Assembly: GCF_035989265.1 (NCBI RefSeq)
Contig: NZ_JAYKZX010000001.1
Coordinates: forward strand, 62,001 to 126,000
DNA from: Sphingobium sp. HWE2-09
GTDB lineage: Bacteria > Pseudomonadota > Alphaproteobacteria > Sphingomonadales > Sphingomonadaceae
Reading direction: 5' to 3'
DNA length: 64,000 bases
Shown: one piece after another, positions 36,888 through 45,177 of the stretch
How positions within the stretch are numbered: the stretch's first letter is position 1
How the letters are laid out: each line of letters starts with the position of its first letter
Program-made: the position numbers and the translations under genes
The notes under the pieces: model-generated
The model's input: only the letters and a program-made list of their open reading frames with translations
Databases searched by the model: none
What the model was told of the DNA's origin: nothing

Positions 36888-37384
36888 GCCCCTTCCCGTC
36901 CCGTCATCTCCTGTTCGGCGGGGTCCGTCTCCACCAGGTTGAGCAATATGCCATCAGGATCGCGCAGGCAGACTTCCTGCTGCGCGCGATGGGGCATGAC
37001 GAACAGCTCCGGTTCCGGGGACCAGGTCGCGCCCGCCGCGCGCAAGGCCGCGAGCGTCGCCGCCATCGATCGCACATAGAAAACCAGCGCCACCTCCCCG
37101 ATGCGCGCGGGGCCGGTGGCGGGCGCGACGACATCGGGATGCAGCGCCGGGTCGATCAGGAACAGGCCGATCATCCCGTAATTAGGGCCGCCGCTTTTGA
37201 CAATGCGCACGCTGAGCGGGCCGTGGTCGGCAAAACCCAATATGGTCGATGCCGACGGGGCGGTGAGGACGCCTTCATAATAGATGTCGGGAAAACCCAA
37301 CGCGGCATAAAAAGCGCTCGCTTGATCCAGATCGCGCACGAAGATGGTGCCGCGAATGAGGGCGGAAACCGCGCGGTCGGTCAT
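36884..37384 (-). CDS. VOC (glyoxalase/extradiol dioxygenase fold) protein
   Basis: A 166-residue protein with paired beta-alpha-beta-beta-beta modules: SALIRGTIFVRDLDQASAFY near the N-terminus and VCLRDPDGILLNLVET near the C-terminus, where a metal Glu is usually found. Function within the superfamily (lyase, isomerase, dioxygenase) is open. The start MTDRAVSALIRGTIF at 37384 overlaps the upstream gene by 4 bp, making a two-gene operon. Confidence 0.82.
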   Translation of the reverse strand: MTDRAVSALIRGTIFVRDLDQASAFYAALGFPDIYYEGVLTAPSASTILGFADHGPLSVRIVKSGGPNYGMIGLFLIDPALHPDVVAPATGPARIGEVALVFYVRSMAATLAALRAAGATWSPEPELFVMPHRAQQEVCLRDPDGILLNLVETDPAEQEMTGREGA

Positions 37385-38079
37385 GGATAGCGCTCCTCGG
37401 TAAAGGCAGCGAGTTGATAGGTGGTGGGCACATGGCTCCACCGCATCGCCAGGAACAGGCAGTCCTCTTGCCGCACCCAAAGATCGGCCGGGGGCCAGTC
37501 GTCCCGCCAGCGCAACTGATAATGGCGCGCGGCGAAGTCGCCCGCTGGGACGGTGATGGATGCCTGGCCCATATAGGCGACATCGATCCGTACCGGGCAG
37601 GCACCTACCCTTTCATCGCCATTGGGGGAGATGCTGTTGGTGATCGCGTCGATCGATACGAACGCGCCCGGCCGATCGACCCCGCGACATTGTACGATCA
37701 GGGCGTCCCCCTGCAGTGGATGCAGGCCAAGATAGGCGAGCGGGCCGTCCGTCGGCATATGCTGTGTCGGCAGGGACAGGCCGTCAACGCGCCCTTCGAC
37801 CCGCACGGCATCGGCGCCGACATCAAACCACAAAGCCGCCTCTTCCCACCCGTCCCTGATCAACCGGCAATAGCCATCGCGCGGACGCCAGTCCTCGTCC
37901 ATCGACAAGGAAACGTCGCGCAACAGCGCCGCATCGTCCAGCACGCACAGCGCGCGCAGGAGGTGGCCGCCGGGATGGGAGGACAGTTCGAAATCCTCAT
38001 GGCCGCAAGGAGTGCCGTCGGCGGCAAGATAGGCGATCCGGCCGGACAGGCGGCGGGATATGGCGGGGGAATAGGTCAT
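37381..38079 (-). CDS. Unknown-function beta-rich protein, ~232 aa (copy 1)
   Basis: There is no named family I can assign with confidence. Sequence blocks near the end (ASITVPAGDFAARHYQLRW, then ADLWVRQEDCLFL and TYQLAAF) recur in the protein at 52241-52966 as VTVQAGTFDCRHFRF, YDLWVTADEDAIF and TWYELVEL. The VxAGxFxxxHxxx pattern resembles DUF3108-like beta-barrels. It is cytosolic by sequence (no signal). It is paired with a VOC gene here, and the second copy lies beside another VOC gene, which hints at a shared step. Confidence 0.75.
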   Translation of the reverse strand: MTYSPAISRRLSGRIAYLAADGTPCGHEDFELSSHPGGHLLRALCVLDDAALLRDVSLSMDEDWRPRDGYCRLIRDGWEEAALWFDVGADAVRVEGRVDGLSLPTQHMPTDGPLAYLGLHPLQGDALIVQCRGVDRPGAFVSIDAITNSISPNGDERVGACPVRIDVAYMGQASITVPAGDFAARHYQLRWRDDWPPADLWVRQEDCLFLAMRWSHVPTTYQLAAFTEERYP

Positions 38080-38238
38080 CGACCAACGCTAACCGTGCGG
38101 CGATGCTGCCTTCCCCGCCAATCGGTGCTGACCGACAGGCGGGCATCCACGCGCCTCCATATTCCGGCATCGCGTCGGGCCGCCATTGTCCCCCGGTCGT
38201 TAGCGGGGGCGTCGCGCCCGGACCCATGAGGAAATAGC

Positions 38239-39213
38239 GTGTCGGGAATGGTCGAAATGCTGTGGAGCGTGTTCGACATCGACCGCGCCTGTGCGGCGTT
38301 GATTGATGTCGGCGGCTATGTGCGCACCGATCTGCCCGACGCTGGTGCCGATCAGGCGGCGGCATGGGGTTTGCCGGACGATTGCAGCCGGATCGCCCAG
38401 GTGCTGCTCACCGCTCCGTCCGACCCGGCAACCGTCCTGCGCCTCGTCCGCTTCGACGGATGCGAACAGGCCTTGATCCGACCGAGCCAGCGGGTCTGGG
38501 ATACAGGCGGCATCTTCGACATCGATATATTCTCGCGCGATGCGCGCGCCGCCTATCGCGCTTTGGTCGAGCGCCATGGCTGGACCGCCTTTGGCGAACC
38601 GGCAGATTATGTGCTGGGCGATTTCGATGTGACGCAGGTGGTGGCGCGCGGGCCGGACGGCATGGTGGCGGCCATCATCGAACCGCGCCAGCAAAGCGAC
38701 GTGGCCCTGCCGCGGCCCGGCGCCCTGTCCCGCCCGTTCAACGCGACGCAGATCGTGCGCGACATGGACGCGACGATCGCTTTTTTCACCGACATTTTGG
38801 GCTGGCGCGTCACGATGGCGATGGACGTGGAAGGGGCAGTCGAACCCGGCGCCGATGTGCTGGGCCTCCCCCTGCCCCATGCTCGCACGACTCGTCGGCG
38901 GATGGCGATCGTGCATCCCGACGGCACCAATGATGGATCGGTCGAATTGTTGCAGATCGTCGGCCTGCATGGGCATGATCATGCCGACCGGGCGGTCGCG
39001 CCGAATATCGGGCTGTTCGCCGCGCGCTTTCCGGTCGCCGACACGGACATCGCCGCCGCGACCATCGTCGCGCGCGGCGGGACGCTGCATTGCCCGCCTT
39101 GCGATGTCACGATCGCAGGCATCGGCCGCACCCGCCTGTTCGCGATCCGCACGCCCGATGGCGCGATCCTTGAATTTTTCCAAATTACAAACTCCGAAAG
39201 GCCCATCCCATGA
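38239..39213 (+). CDS. Two-domain VOC family protein (copy 1)
   Basis: A 324-residue protein with two glyoxalase-fold halves: an N-terminal half starting MVEMLWSVFDIDRACAALID and a C-terminal half with NATQIVRDMDATIAFFTDIL and LFAIRTPDGAILEFFQI. The GTG at 38239 follows GAGGAAATAGC. The N-terminal half resembles the VOC protein at 53114-54001. It overlaps the racemase-like gene by 4 bp. It could be an isomerase, lyase or dioxygenase. Confidence 0.82.
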   Translation: MSGMVEMLWSVFDIDRACAALIDVGGYVRTDLPDAGADQAAAWGLPDDCSRIAQVLLTAPSDPATVLRLVRFDGCEQALIRPSQRVWDTGGIFDIDIFSRDARAAYRALVERHGWTAFGEPADYVLGDFDVTQVVARGPDGMVAAIIEPRQQSDVALPRPGALSRPFNATQIVRDMDATIAFFTDILGWRVTMAMDVEGAVEPGADVLGLPLPHARTTRRRMAIVHPDGTNDGSVELLQIVGLHGHDHADRAVAPNIGLFAARFPVADTDIAAATIVARGGTLHCPPCDVTIAGIGRTRLFAIRTPDGAILEFFQITNSERPIP

Positions 39214-39968
39214 CTGACTCGCTAGGCCATCGCATGAAATTCGCGGTGGTGGCCCCGTCCACCAATACCAGCGTCGAGCCGGAATATGCCGCGATGCAGC
39301 CGCGCGGCGTCACCAATCACTTCTCGCGCATCGCCATCCCCGATACGCGCGTGACCGACGACGACAGTTTCATGGTGATGCTGGAAAATATTCGCGCCGC
39401 CACCTTCGACGCGGTCGATGTGTCGATGTCGATGGAGCCGGGCTGCGTCATCATGGGCATGTCGGCCGAAACCTTCTGGGACGGTGCGGAGGGCGCGGAT
39501 CGCCTGCACAAGAAGATGCTGGAGCGCACTGGCGGCGTGCCGGTCATCATGGGATCGACCGCCGTGGACGCGGCGATCAAGGCCTATGAAAGCGAAACCG
39601 GCCCGATCAAGAAGATCGGCATCCTGACCCCCTATGCCCCGGTCGGCGACGCCAACGTCAAGAAATTCTTCGAAGATCAGGGTTATGAGGTCGTCAACAT
39701 CATCGGCCTCAAATCGCCATCGCCGATGATGATCGCGCATGAATCCAAGCAGACGTTGAAACGCACCGCCATCGCCGTGTCCGAAGGCGTCGATGCGATC
39801 ATCCAGGCGGGCACCAACCTCGCTTTCGCCGAAGTCGCCGCCATTGCTGAATTTTGGCTGGAAAAGCCGGTGATCGCGATCAATACCGCCACCTATTGGC
39901 ACGCGCTGCGTTCGATGGGCATCCAGGACCAGATGGACGGGTTTGGCACGCTGCTCAGCCGCTTCTAA
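39210..39968 (+). CDS. Maleate isomerase / arylmalonate decarboxylase family protein
   Basis: This 252-residue Asp/Glu-racemase-superfamily enzyme starts with the family's VVAPSTNTSVEPEY. Maleate isomerases use two Cys. Here the second site reads AIIQAGTNLAF, with Gly201 where SAC is expected, and the nearest Cys to the first site is Cys79 (SMEPGCVIMG), which does not align cleanly. Catalysis may thus rely on one or no Cys. It is co-transcribed with a VOC and a deacetylase-fold gene. I infer action on a dicarboxylic ring-cleavage product. Confidence 0.82.
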   Translation: MTDSLGHRMKFAVVAPSTNTSVEPEYAAMQPRGVTNHFSRIAIPDTRVTDDDSFMVMLENIRAATFDAVDVSMSMEPGCVIMGMSAETFWDGAEGADRLHKKMLERTGGVPVIMGSTAVDAAIKAYESETGPIKKIGILTPYAPVGDANVKKFFEDQGYEVVNIIGLKSPSPMMIAHESKQTLKRTAIAVSEGVDAIIQAGTNLAFAEVAAIAEFWLEKPVIAINTATYWHALRSMGIQDQMDGFGTLLSRF

Positions 39969-39985
39969 GCATAAGGGTCGTACAT

Positions 39986-40900
39986 ATGGACTATGATTAT
40001 ATCCCCCTTCCCCAGCGCAAGCCGCTGGTGTGGCCGAACGGCGCGCGCGTCGCGCTGATCCTGACGTTCAACCTCGAAACCTGGGATCTGACGAAGGATA
40101 CCGACAAGCCCTATTATGCCGGTGGTCCAGCGATCCTGCCCGATATCCTGCCGGGCAATATTCCCGATTTTCCCAACTTCACCTGGCGCGAATATGGCCA
40201 GCGCGTTGGCATCTGGCGCCTGTTCGACCTGTTCGACAAGCTGGGCGCGAAGGCGAGCTGCACTACCAACGCGGTGACGTTCGAACGGCGCAAGGCGATG
40301 ACCGACGCGGTGCTGGAACGCGGTTGGGAATTGCTGACGCATAATTGGGAACAGGGCGAACTGCTGACCAATTTCGCGGGCGATCCGGCCAAGGAGCGCG
40401 AGATCGTAATGCGCACGCTCGACCAGTTCGAGAAGTTCACCGGGCGCAAGTCCAAGGGCTGGCTCTCATCCTCCTTGCGCGGCACGATGCAGACGGCGGA
40501 CATCCTCGCCGAATATGGCGCGACCTTCTACTGCGACATCATGAATGACGATCAGCCCTATCTGCTGAAGACGCCGCACGGCCCGATCGTGTCGGTACCC
40601 TATTCCAACGAAATCAACGATTTCACCTTCATCACGCGTAAGAATTTCACGACCGACCAGTTCGCCCAGGCGCTGATCGAGGAACTGGACGTGCTGTATG
40701 AGGAAGGCGCGACCAGCGGGCGGATCATGAATGTCGGCCTGCACCCGCATGTCTCGGGCCGCGCGCATCGCATCCGGGCGATCGCGGAGTTTATCGAACA
40801 TGCCAAGTCGCTGCCCGGCGTGTGGTGGGCGACGCGTGAGGAGATTGCCGACTGGTATCTCCAGAACCATGAAAGCCATATCCCCGGCCAGCTTGGCTGA
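39986..40900 (+). CDS. Polysaccharide-deacetylase-fold hydrolase (PuuE-like)
   Basis: This 304-residue NodB-homology protein has VALILTFNLETWDLTK near the N-terminus, YGQRVGIWRLFDLFDKLGAK, WELLTHNWEQGE, and the metal-type LHPHVSGRAHR near the end. Layout and length are closer to the cofactor-independent allantoinase PuuE subgroup than to chitin deacetylases. It has no signal peptide, so a cytosolic amide or ring hydrolase is likelier than a cell-wall enzyme. The start MDYDYIPLPQRKP at 39986 lies 17 bp after the previous stop. A terminator follows. Confidence 0.85.
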   Translation: MDYDYIPLPQRKPLVWPNGARVALILTFNLETWDLTKDTDKPYYAGGPAILPDILPGNIPDFPNFTWREYGQRVGIWRLFDLFDKLGAKASCTTNAVTFERRKAMTDAVLERGWELLTHNWEQGELLTNFAGDPAKEREIVMRTLDQFEKFTGRKSKGWLSSSLRGTMQTADILAEYGATFYCDIMNDDQPYLLKTPHGPIVSVPYSNEINDFTFITRKNFTTDQFAQALIEELDVLYEEGATSGRIMNVGLHPHVSGRAHRIRAIAEFIEHAKSLPGVWWATREEIADWYLQNHESHIPGQLG

Positions 40901-40908
40901 ACCGGACA

Positions 40909-40937
40909 GAGGGGGAGCAGCGATGCTCCCCCTTTTT
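40909..40937 (+). terminator. Rho-independent terminator
   Basis: GGGGGAGC (40911-40918) and GCTCCCCC (40925-40932) form a perfect stem with loop AGCGAT and a following T5 run. It closes the VOC-racemase-deacetylase operon. The convergent MmgE/PrpD gene ends within it. Confidence 0.85.
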
Positions 40938-42300
40938 ATGCCGCGCCCATGATCCCGGTGGCGCGCAGGCTGGCGATTGCGTCGTCGCTGTCATGCAGAC
41001 CGGCTACCGCGTCGATCAGCGGTTGATGCGCCGCAGGAAGGCCGCCGAAGCTGAGGCAGCCCAACGCTTTGTCATCATGCTGCTGCCGGGTCAGTGGCCA
41101 TTGCGGCGATCCCAACTGAGCGTCGATCGCCATGTCCAGGCTGCGACCGTCCGACAACCGGGCCACCGCCCGCGCTGGCACGAAGGCCGCCGGATCGGCA
41201 TTGCCGTCGTTGACGACCGCGATGCGCGCGGCGAGAGCCAGCAGCGCCGGATCGTCCAGGCTTTCGCGTCGGAAATCGGCTAGCGATACCGTACCGCGCG
41301 TCAGCGTCACGGCGATGAGCCAGGGCAGGCACAGCCGCGCATAGCCCGGTTCCATATGCGGCCTGGTTGGACGCCCGACGAGGCGATGGATCAGCGGCGG
41401 CGCATGATAGTCCAGCCGTTCCAGCCATTCGGGCCGCAGCCCCTGTTCCGCCATCAGCCTTTGCGTGGCAACGATACCGCCATGCCCTGCGCGGCCTGTC
41501 GGAAAGGGCTTCCAACTGACTTCGGTGATCCGGTGTCCTTGCGCCAGCAGCGCCAGCGCGGCAGGTAAATCGTGACTCACCTCCTGCAACGCCAGATAGC
41601 CGAACGGCCCGTCGATCGGCGCGGCGACGCCGGGCATCCCCGCCCGCGCCAGATCGATCGCGACGAGGGAGGAGCGCGCCGCATTGGCGACCTGCACCGG
41701 CAAGGCAGGCTTGCCCTCGACATGCGCCTGCATCGTGCCCGACGCAAAGGCGAGCGCATGGCCGAAGGCGTCGAGCGCCTGTTGCCGCTCCATCCGCCGC
41801 AACCGGGTGATCGCGGCGACGCAGCCGAAAATGCCCGCGGTGGCGGGACGGAAGAAACTCAGCGGCCCGGTCGCGGCCAGGCCGAGTGTGACAGCGACAT
41901 CGACACCTGCAACGATGGCGCCGAGGAAGTCGCTGCCACTGACCGGCGCGCCCCGCTCCGCTTCGCCCAGCAGCGCCGCCAGCACGGTCGCCATCGGGTG
42001 CAGCACGGCGGGTTCATGGACGCAGTCATATTCCTGCCCATGAATCTGGAACGCATTGACGAAAGCAGCCGAGGCGGCGGGCAAGGTCAAGCCCGGCCGA
42101 CCGAGCACGGAGGCCGAACCGCCCTCACCCCATCCCTGCGCTATCGCCAACACCGCGTCGGCATGGGCGGCATTGCGTCCGGCCACTCCGACGCACAGGC
42201 TGTCGTGCAGAAAGATACGAGTCGCCTCCCGCGCCGGGGCGGGCACGGCAGCCCATTCGATGCCCAGCGCATGATCGATCAACGTTTCGGACGCGCTCAA
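40936..42300 (-). CDS. MmgE/PrpD family protein
   Basis: A 454-residue protein of the 2-methylcitrate dehydratase-like fold: HDSLCVGVAGRNAAHADAVL, FQIHGQEYDCVHEPAVLHPM, and SWKPFPTGRAGHGGIVATQR. The family dehydrates or isomerises tricarboxylic or substituted acids, with iminodisuccinate epimerase and cis-aconitate decarboxylase as relatives. I place the start at the TTG at 42300, which overlaps the SDR stop as TTGA (MSASETLIDHALGIEW). No ATG fits the family N-terminus. It is third in a HapK-SDR-PrpD operon. Confidence 0.87.
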   Translation of the reverse strand: MSASETLIDHALGIEWAAVPAPAREATRIFLHDSLCVGVAGRNAAHADAVLAIAQGWGEGGSASVLGRPGLTLPAASAAFVNAFQIHGQEYDCVHEPAVLHPMATVLAALLGEAERGAPVSGSDFLGAIVAGVDVAVTLGLAATGPLSFFRPATAGIFGCVAAITRLRRMERQQALDAFGHALAFASGTMQAHVEGKPALPVQVANAARSSLVAIDLARAGMPGVAAPIDGPFGYLALQEVSHDLPAALALLAQGHRITEVSWKPFPTGRAGHGGIVATQRLMAEQGLRPEWLERLDYHAPPLIHRLVGRPTRPHMEPGYARLCLPWLIAVTLTRGTVSLADFRRESLDDPALLALAARIAVVNDGNADPAAFVPARAVARLSDGRSLDMAIDAQLGSPQWPLTRQQHDDKALGCLSFGGLPAAHQPLIDAVAGLHDSDDAIASLRATGIMGAA

Positions 42301-43118
42301 TGCGGTTCCTCGCCACCCGACACGTTCATGCTTTCGCCGGTGATATAGACGGCTTCGTCCGAACACAGGAAGGCGACGGCGCTCGCGGTATCGCCCGGCA
42401 CGCCCGGCCGCCCCATGGGAATGCGACCGGCCATGCGCTTGAGATATTCTTCCACCGAAATGCCCTGCAAAGCAGCAAAATGTTCGTTCTGCCATTGGCC
42501 CAGGCCCGTCGTCACATGATTAGGACAGACGTTGTTGACGGTGATGCCATGGCCGCCCAATTCGATGGACGCCGACCGGACCAAGCCCACAAGGCCGTGT
42601 TTCGATGCGGTATAAGCCTGCGCATGGGGGAAGCCGGACTTAGCCGCCTGGCTGGCAATATTGACGATGCGGCCGCCCTTGCCTTGCGCGATCATGATCT
42701 CCGCCGCTGCCTGAAGCCCGAAGAACGCGCCGGTCAGGTTGACGTCGATCACCGCGCGCCAGTCATTGGCGGACACGTCCATCAACGGCTTCATGATATA
42801 GCCGATACCGGCATTGTTGATCCAGATGTCGAGCGATCCATGGACCGCCTGCGCATGGGCCGCCAGCGCGCGCACCTGATCTGGATCACGCACATCGCAG
42901 GGGAAAGTCGATCCAGGCGTGGCGAGCGACGCGGCGATCCGCTGCATTTCGTCTGTACCGCCGATCATGCCGTCGGGCGTCGCGGCGTCGCGCGACGCAC
43001 CGATGTCGGAAATTACGACCGCCGCGCCCTCTTCCGCCAGTCGCCGGGCGATCGCCTCGCCCAGCCCGCCCGCGCGGCCCGATCCGGTGACGACGGCGGT
43101 CTTGCCCGCAAACCTCAT
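42297..43118 (-). CDS. Short-chain dehydrogenase/reductase (SDR)
   Basis: This 273-residue classical SDR has cofactor motif VTGSGRAGGLGEAIARRLAE (a TGxGxxxGxG variant), the NNAG block INNAGIGYIMKP, the catalytic Ser in IVNIASQAAKSG and the YxxxK in AYTASKHGLVG. The end includes VAFLCSDEAVYITGE. It oxidises or reduces a hydroxyl/keto group with NAD(P). The start at 43118 overlaps the HapK-like stop by 4 bp. The frame is open far upstream but only this ATG fits. Confidence 0.93.
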   Translation of the reverse strand: MRFAGKTAVVTGSGRAGGLGEAIARRLAEEGAAVVISDIGASRDAATPDGMIGGTDEMQRIAASLATPGSTFPCDVRDPDQVRALAAHAQAVHGSLDIWINNAGIGYIMKPLMDVSANDWRAVIDVNLTGAFFGLQAAAEIMIAQGKGGRIVNIASQAAKSGFPHAQAYTASKHGLVGLVRSASIELGGHGITVNNVCPNHVTTGLGQWQNEHFAALQGISVEEYLKRMAGRIPMGRPGVPGDTASAVAFLCSDEAVYITGESMNVSGGEEPH

Positions 43119-43423
43119 GGATGAACCTGCTCGGTCGTCAGGAACGTCACGTCGGCCATGTCCTGGAATGCGGCGGCGATCGCCTGCATCTTGTCGGTCG
43201 CAGCGTCGCGGCCGAACTGCTCCATATCCTCGACATCGATGATCTCGACATAGTGATAGGGCGGGGCCGCATCGGTGCCGAGCTGCCCGGTGGTGCGGAA
43301 CAGGTCGAAACCGCCGATGGAGGGCAGCGCGTTGACCGTCGGCAGATCGACGGTGCGCGCCCATTGTTCGTAGCTTTCGACCGAAATGCCGGGCTTCAGG
43401 TTCAACAGGGCGATCAGGCGCAT
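43115..43423 (-). CDS. REDY/HapK-like small ferredoxin-fold protein
   Basis: A 102-residue protein, MRLIALLNLKPGISVESYEQ at the start and YHYVEIIDVEDMEQFGRD in the middle. This matches the REDY-like/HapK family (dimeric alpha-beta barrel) known from prodigiosin-type biosynthesis loci and from catabolic clusters. The role is probably a small lyase, cyclase or isomerase, but no activity can be assigned. It is the first gene of the three-gene operon and diverges from methyltransferase copy 2. Confidence 0.8.
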   Translation of the reverse strand: MRLIALLNLKPGISVESYEQWARTVDLPTVNALPSIGGFDLFRTTGQLGTDAAPPYHYVEIIDVEDMEQFGRDAATDKMQAIAAAFQDMADVTFLTTEQVHP

Positions 43424-43587
43424 CACATGGTCCTCGCGATGGAAGGGAAGCGCCACGCTAATGGGCGGCGGCCGGGGTTCAGCACGCCCGGCGCTTTTGA
43501 CCGCGATGCGAGCAGATGACGCCCCGCGCCTTGCCGGCGGGCGGGCTTGTGCCCTGATACCCGCCACATCTGTCAGTCGAGGAAGCC

Positions 43588-44811
43588 GTGGTGGACGATA
43601 GCCGTAGCAACGATCCAGCAGCCCAATATGATGGCCCGCCCGATTATCGCGTGGTCGGCCGCCATGCCCTGTTTCCGCAGACGGGGCATGACGAGGTTGA
43701 GCGGATCAATTTCCTGGCGCAGATGAACCGCCATCTCGCCGCGCGCATCGTGCCGGGGGTGAAGGCCGCCTATGAGCAACGCGTCGTGCCCAAGTTCGAG
43801 GCCGAACAGGGCCGCCCCATCGCCAATCGGCACGAAGCGCGCAAGGCGCTGCTGGGTGATGCGGCATTCCAGACCTGGTCCGCGCTGCGCCGCATGACGA
43901 TGGAACAGCGGCAGCAGGCCGGACGCTGGACGGTGATCCGCCAGCGCGAACGGCTGGCCCGCATTGCCGCCGATCTGACCGATGGCGACGATCGGCTCTC
44001 GCTAGATCCGTCCCTGCCCATTCCCCGCTATGTGTCGGCGGTCGATCATCATTGCATGCCCGGCAGCTATCATAGCGAGGCCTTTGCCGGCGACGTCGCC
44101 AATGGCGCCAATTATGATCATGCCGGTTTCGTAACGACTGGTGGTCTGTTAGGTAAATATTCCGATGGTGGCGGCCATGCCGTGGTCCGTTGGGTGAAAC
44201 GCAACCTGCCCGATTTCCAGCCGCATCACATATTGGAAATCGGCGGCACCGTCGGTCACAGCAGCCTGCCGCTGGCGCAGGCCTTTCCGGATGCCGAGAT
44301 GACGGTCGCCGACCTTGGCGCGCCGATGCTGCGCTACGGCCTGGCCCGCGCCAAGTCGCTGGGCGTGGACAATATCCGCTTCGTGCAGGCGAGCGGCGAG
44401 GATCTGTCGATCTTCCCGGACCAGAGTTTCGACTGGATCCAGACCACGATGTTCCTGCACGAACTGTCGACCACCGCGCTGCGCAACATTTTTGCCGAGA
44501 CGCGGCGGCTGCTCAAGCCCGGCGGCATCGTGCTGCATGTCGAGCAGCCGCAATATGCGCCCGACATGCCGCTGTTCGAACAGGCGATGCGCGATTGGGA
44601 CGCCTTCTACAATAACGAGCCTTTCTGGAGCCGGATGCACGAAATGGACCTGGACAAGGCCATGATCGATGCCGGGTTCGATGCCGACAGTCTGATCCAT
44701 GGGGGGGTCACCGCGGTCGTGGATCGCGACCTGTTCCCGGACGCGCAGGATGACGACACCGAGGACTATGGGCGCAAGGCGGCCTGGCACGTGATTGGGG
44801 CGATGGTCTGA
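43588..44811 (+). CDS. SAM-dependent methyltransferase, HCMPG-segment type (copy 2)
   Basis: A ~407-residue paralogue of 33713-34942. Shared blocks are PRYVSAVDHHCMPGSYH at about residue 146, the SAM site HILEIGGTVGHSSLPL at ~213, FLHELSTTALRN, RLLKPGGIVLHVEQ and FYNNEPFWSRM. The second acidic SAM ligand region is MTVADLG. Motif I has GG where copy 1 has GC. It starts at one of two adjacent GTG codons (43588/43591) after GAGGAAGCC. The next gene, a small helical protein, begins in TGATG overlap with its stop. Confidence 0.86.
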   Translation: MVDDSRSNDPAAQYDGPPDYRVVGRHALFPQTGHDEVERINFLAQMNRHLAARIVPGVKAAYEQRVVPKFEAEQGRPIANRHEARKALLGDAAFQTWSALRRMTMEQRQQAGRWTVIRQRERLARIAADLTDGDDRLSLDPSLPIPRYVSAVDHHCMPGSYHSEAFAGDVANGANYDHAGFVTTGGLLGKYSDGGGHAVVRWVKRNLPDFQPHHILEIGGTVGHSSLPLAQAFPDAEMTVADLGAPMLRYGLARAKSLGVDNIRFVQASGEDLSIFPDQSFDWIQTTMFLHELSTTALRNIFAETRRLLKPGGIVLHVEQPQYAPDMPLFEQAMRDWDAFYNNEPFWSRMHEMDLDKAMIDAGFDADSLIHGGVTAVVDRDLFPDAQDDDTEDYGRKAAWHVIGAMV

Positions 44812-45170
44812 TGAGTTTTGCAGAGGCATTGAACGAGGCGGGCGCAAAGCCCGCTGGCAAGCGGCCCTATTTCCTGGAGCCGCAGGTCGAGCGCGTCCTG
44901 GCGATCACCATGACCATCGCGCAGGAACTGGCCGTCGCGCGGCAACGCGTCGATACGCTGGAACGGCTGCTGGCGGACAAGGGCATCCTGTCGGCCACGG
45001 AGATCGAAGCGTTTGCGCCCGATCCGCAGGCCGCCGCCGAGCGCGCCATGTGGAACCAGGAATATATCGCCCGTATCCTGCGCATCGTGACCCAGGAAAA
45101 TGAGGCGGCGGTCGCCAGCGGCGATATGGCATCAGGCGATGTCGGCGATGAGATCGCGGCGCAGAAATGA
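44811..45170 (+). CDS. Small helical partner protein of the methyltransferase (copy 2)
   Basis: A 119-residue protein with GKRPYFLEPQVERVLAITMT, then a coiled-coil-like helix (AQELAVARQRVDTLERLLAD) and a second helical half. It is the counterpart of 34966-35313: it follows the same kind of methyltransferase, with which it shares a 1-bp stop/start overlap. The N-terminal GKRPxF block is the most conserved part. I recognise no database family. Likely a subunit. Confidence 0.82.
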   Translation: MSFAEALNEAGAKPAGKRPYFLEPQVERVLAITMTIAQELAVARQRVDTLERLLADKGILSATEIEAFAPDPQAAAERAMWNQEYIARILRIVTQENEAAVASGDMASGDVGDEIAAQK

Positions 45171-45177
45171 TCCGGGC

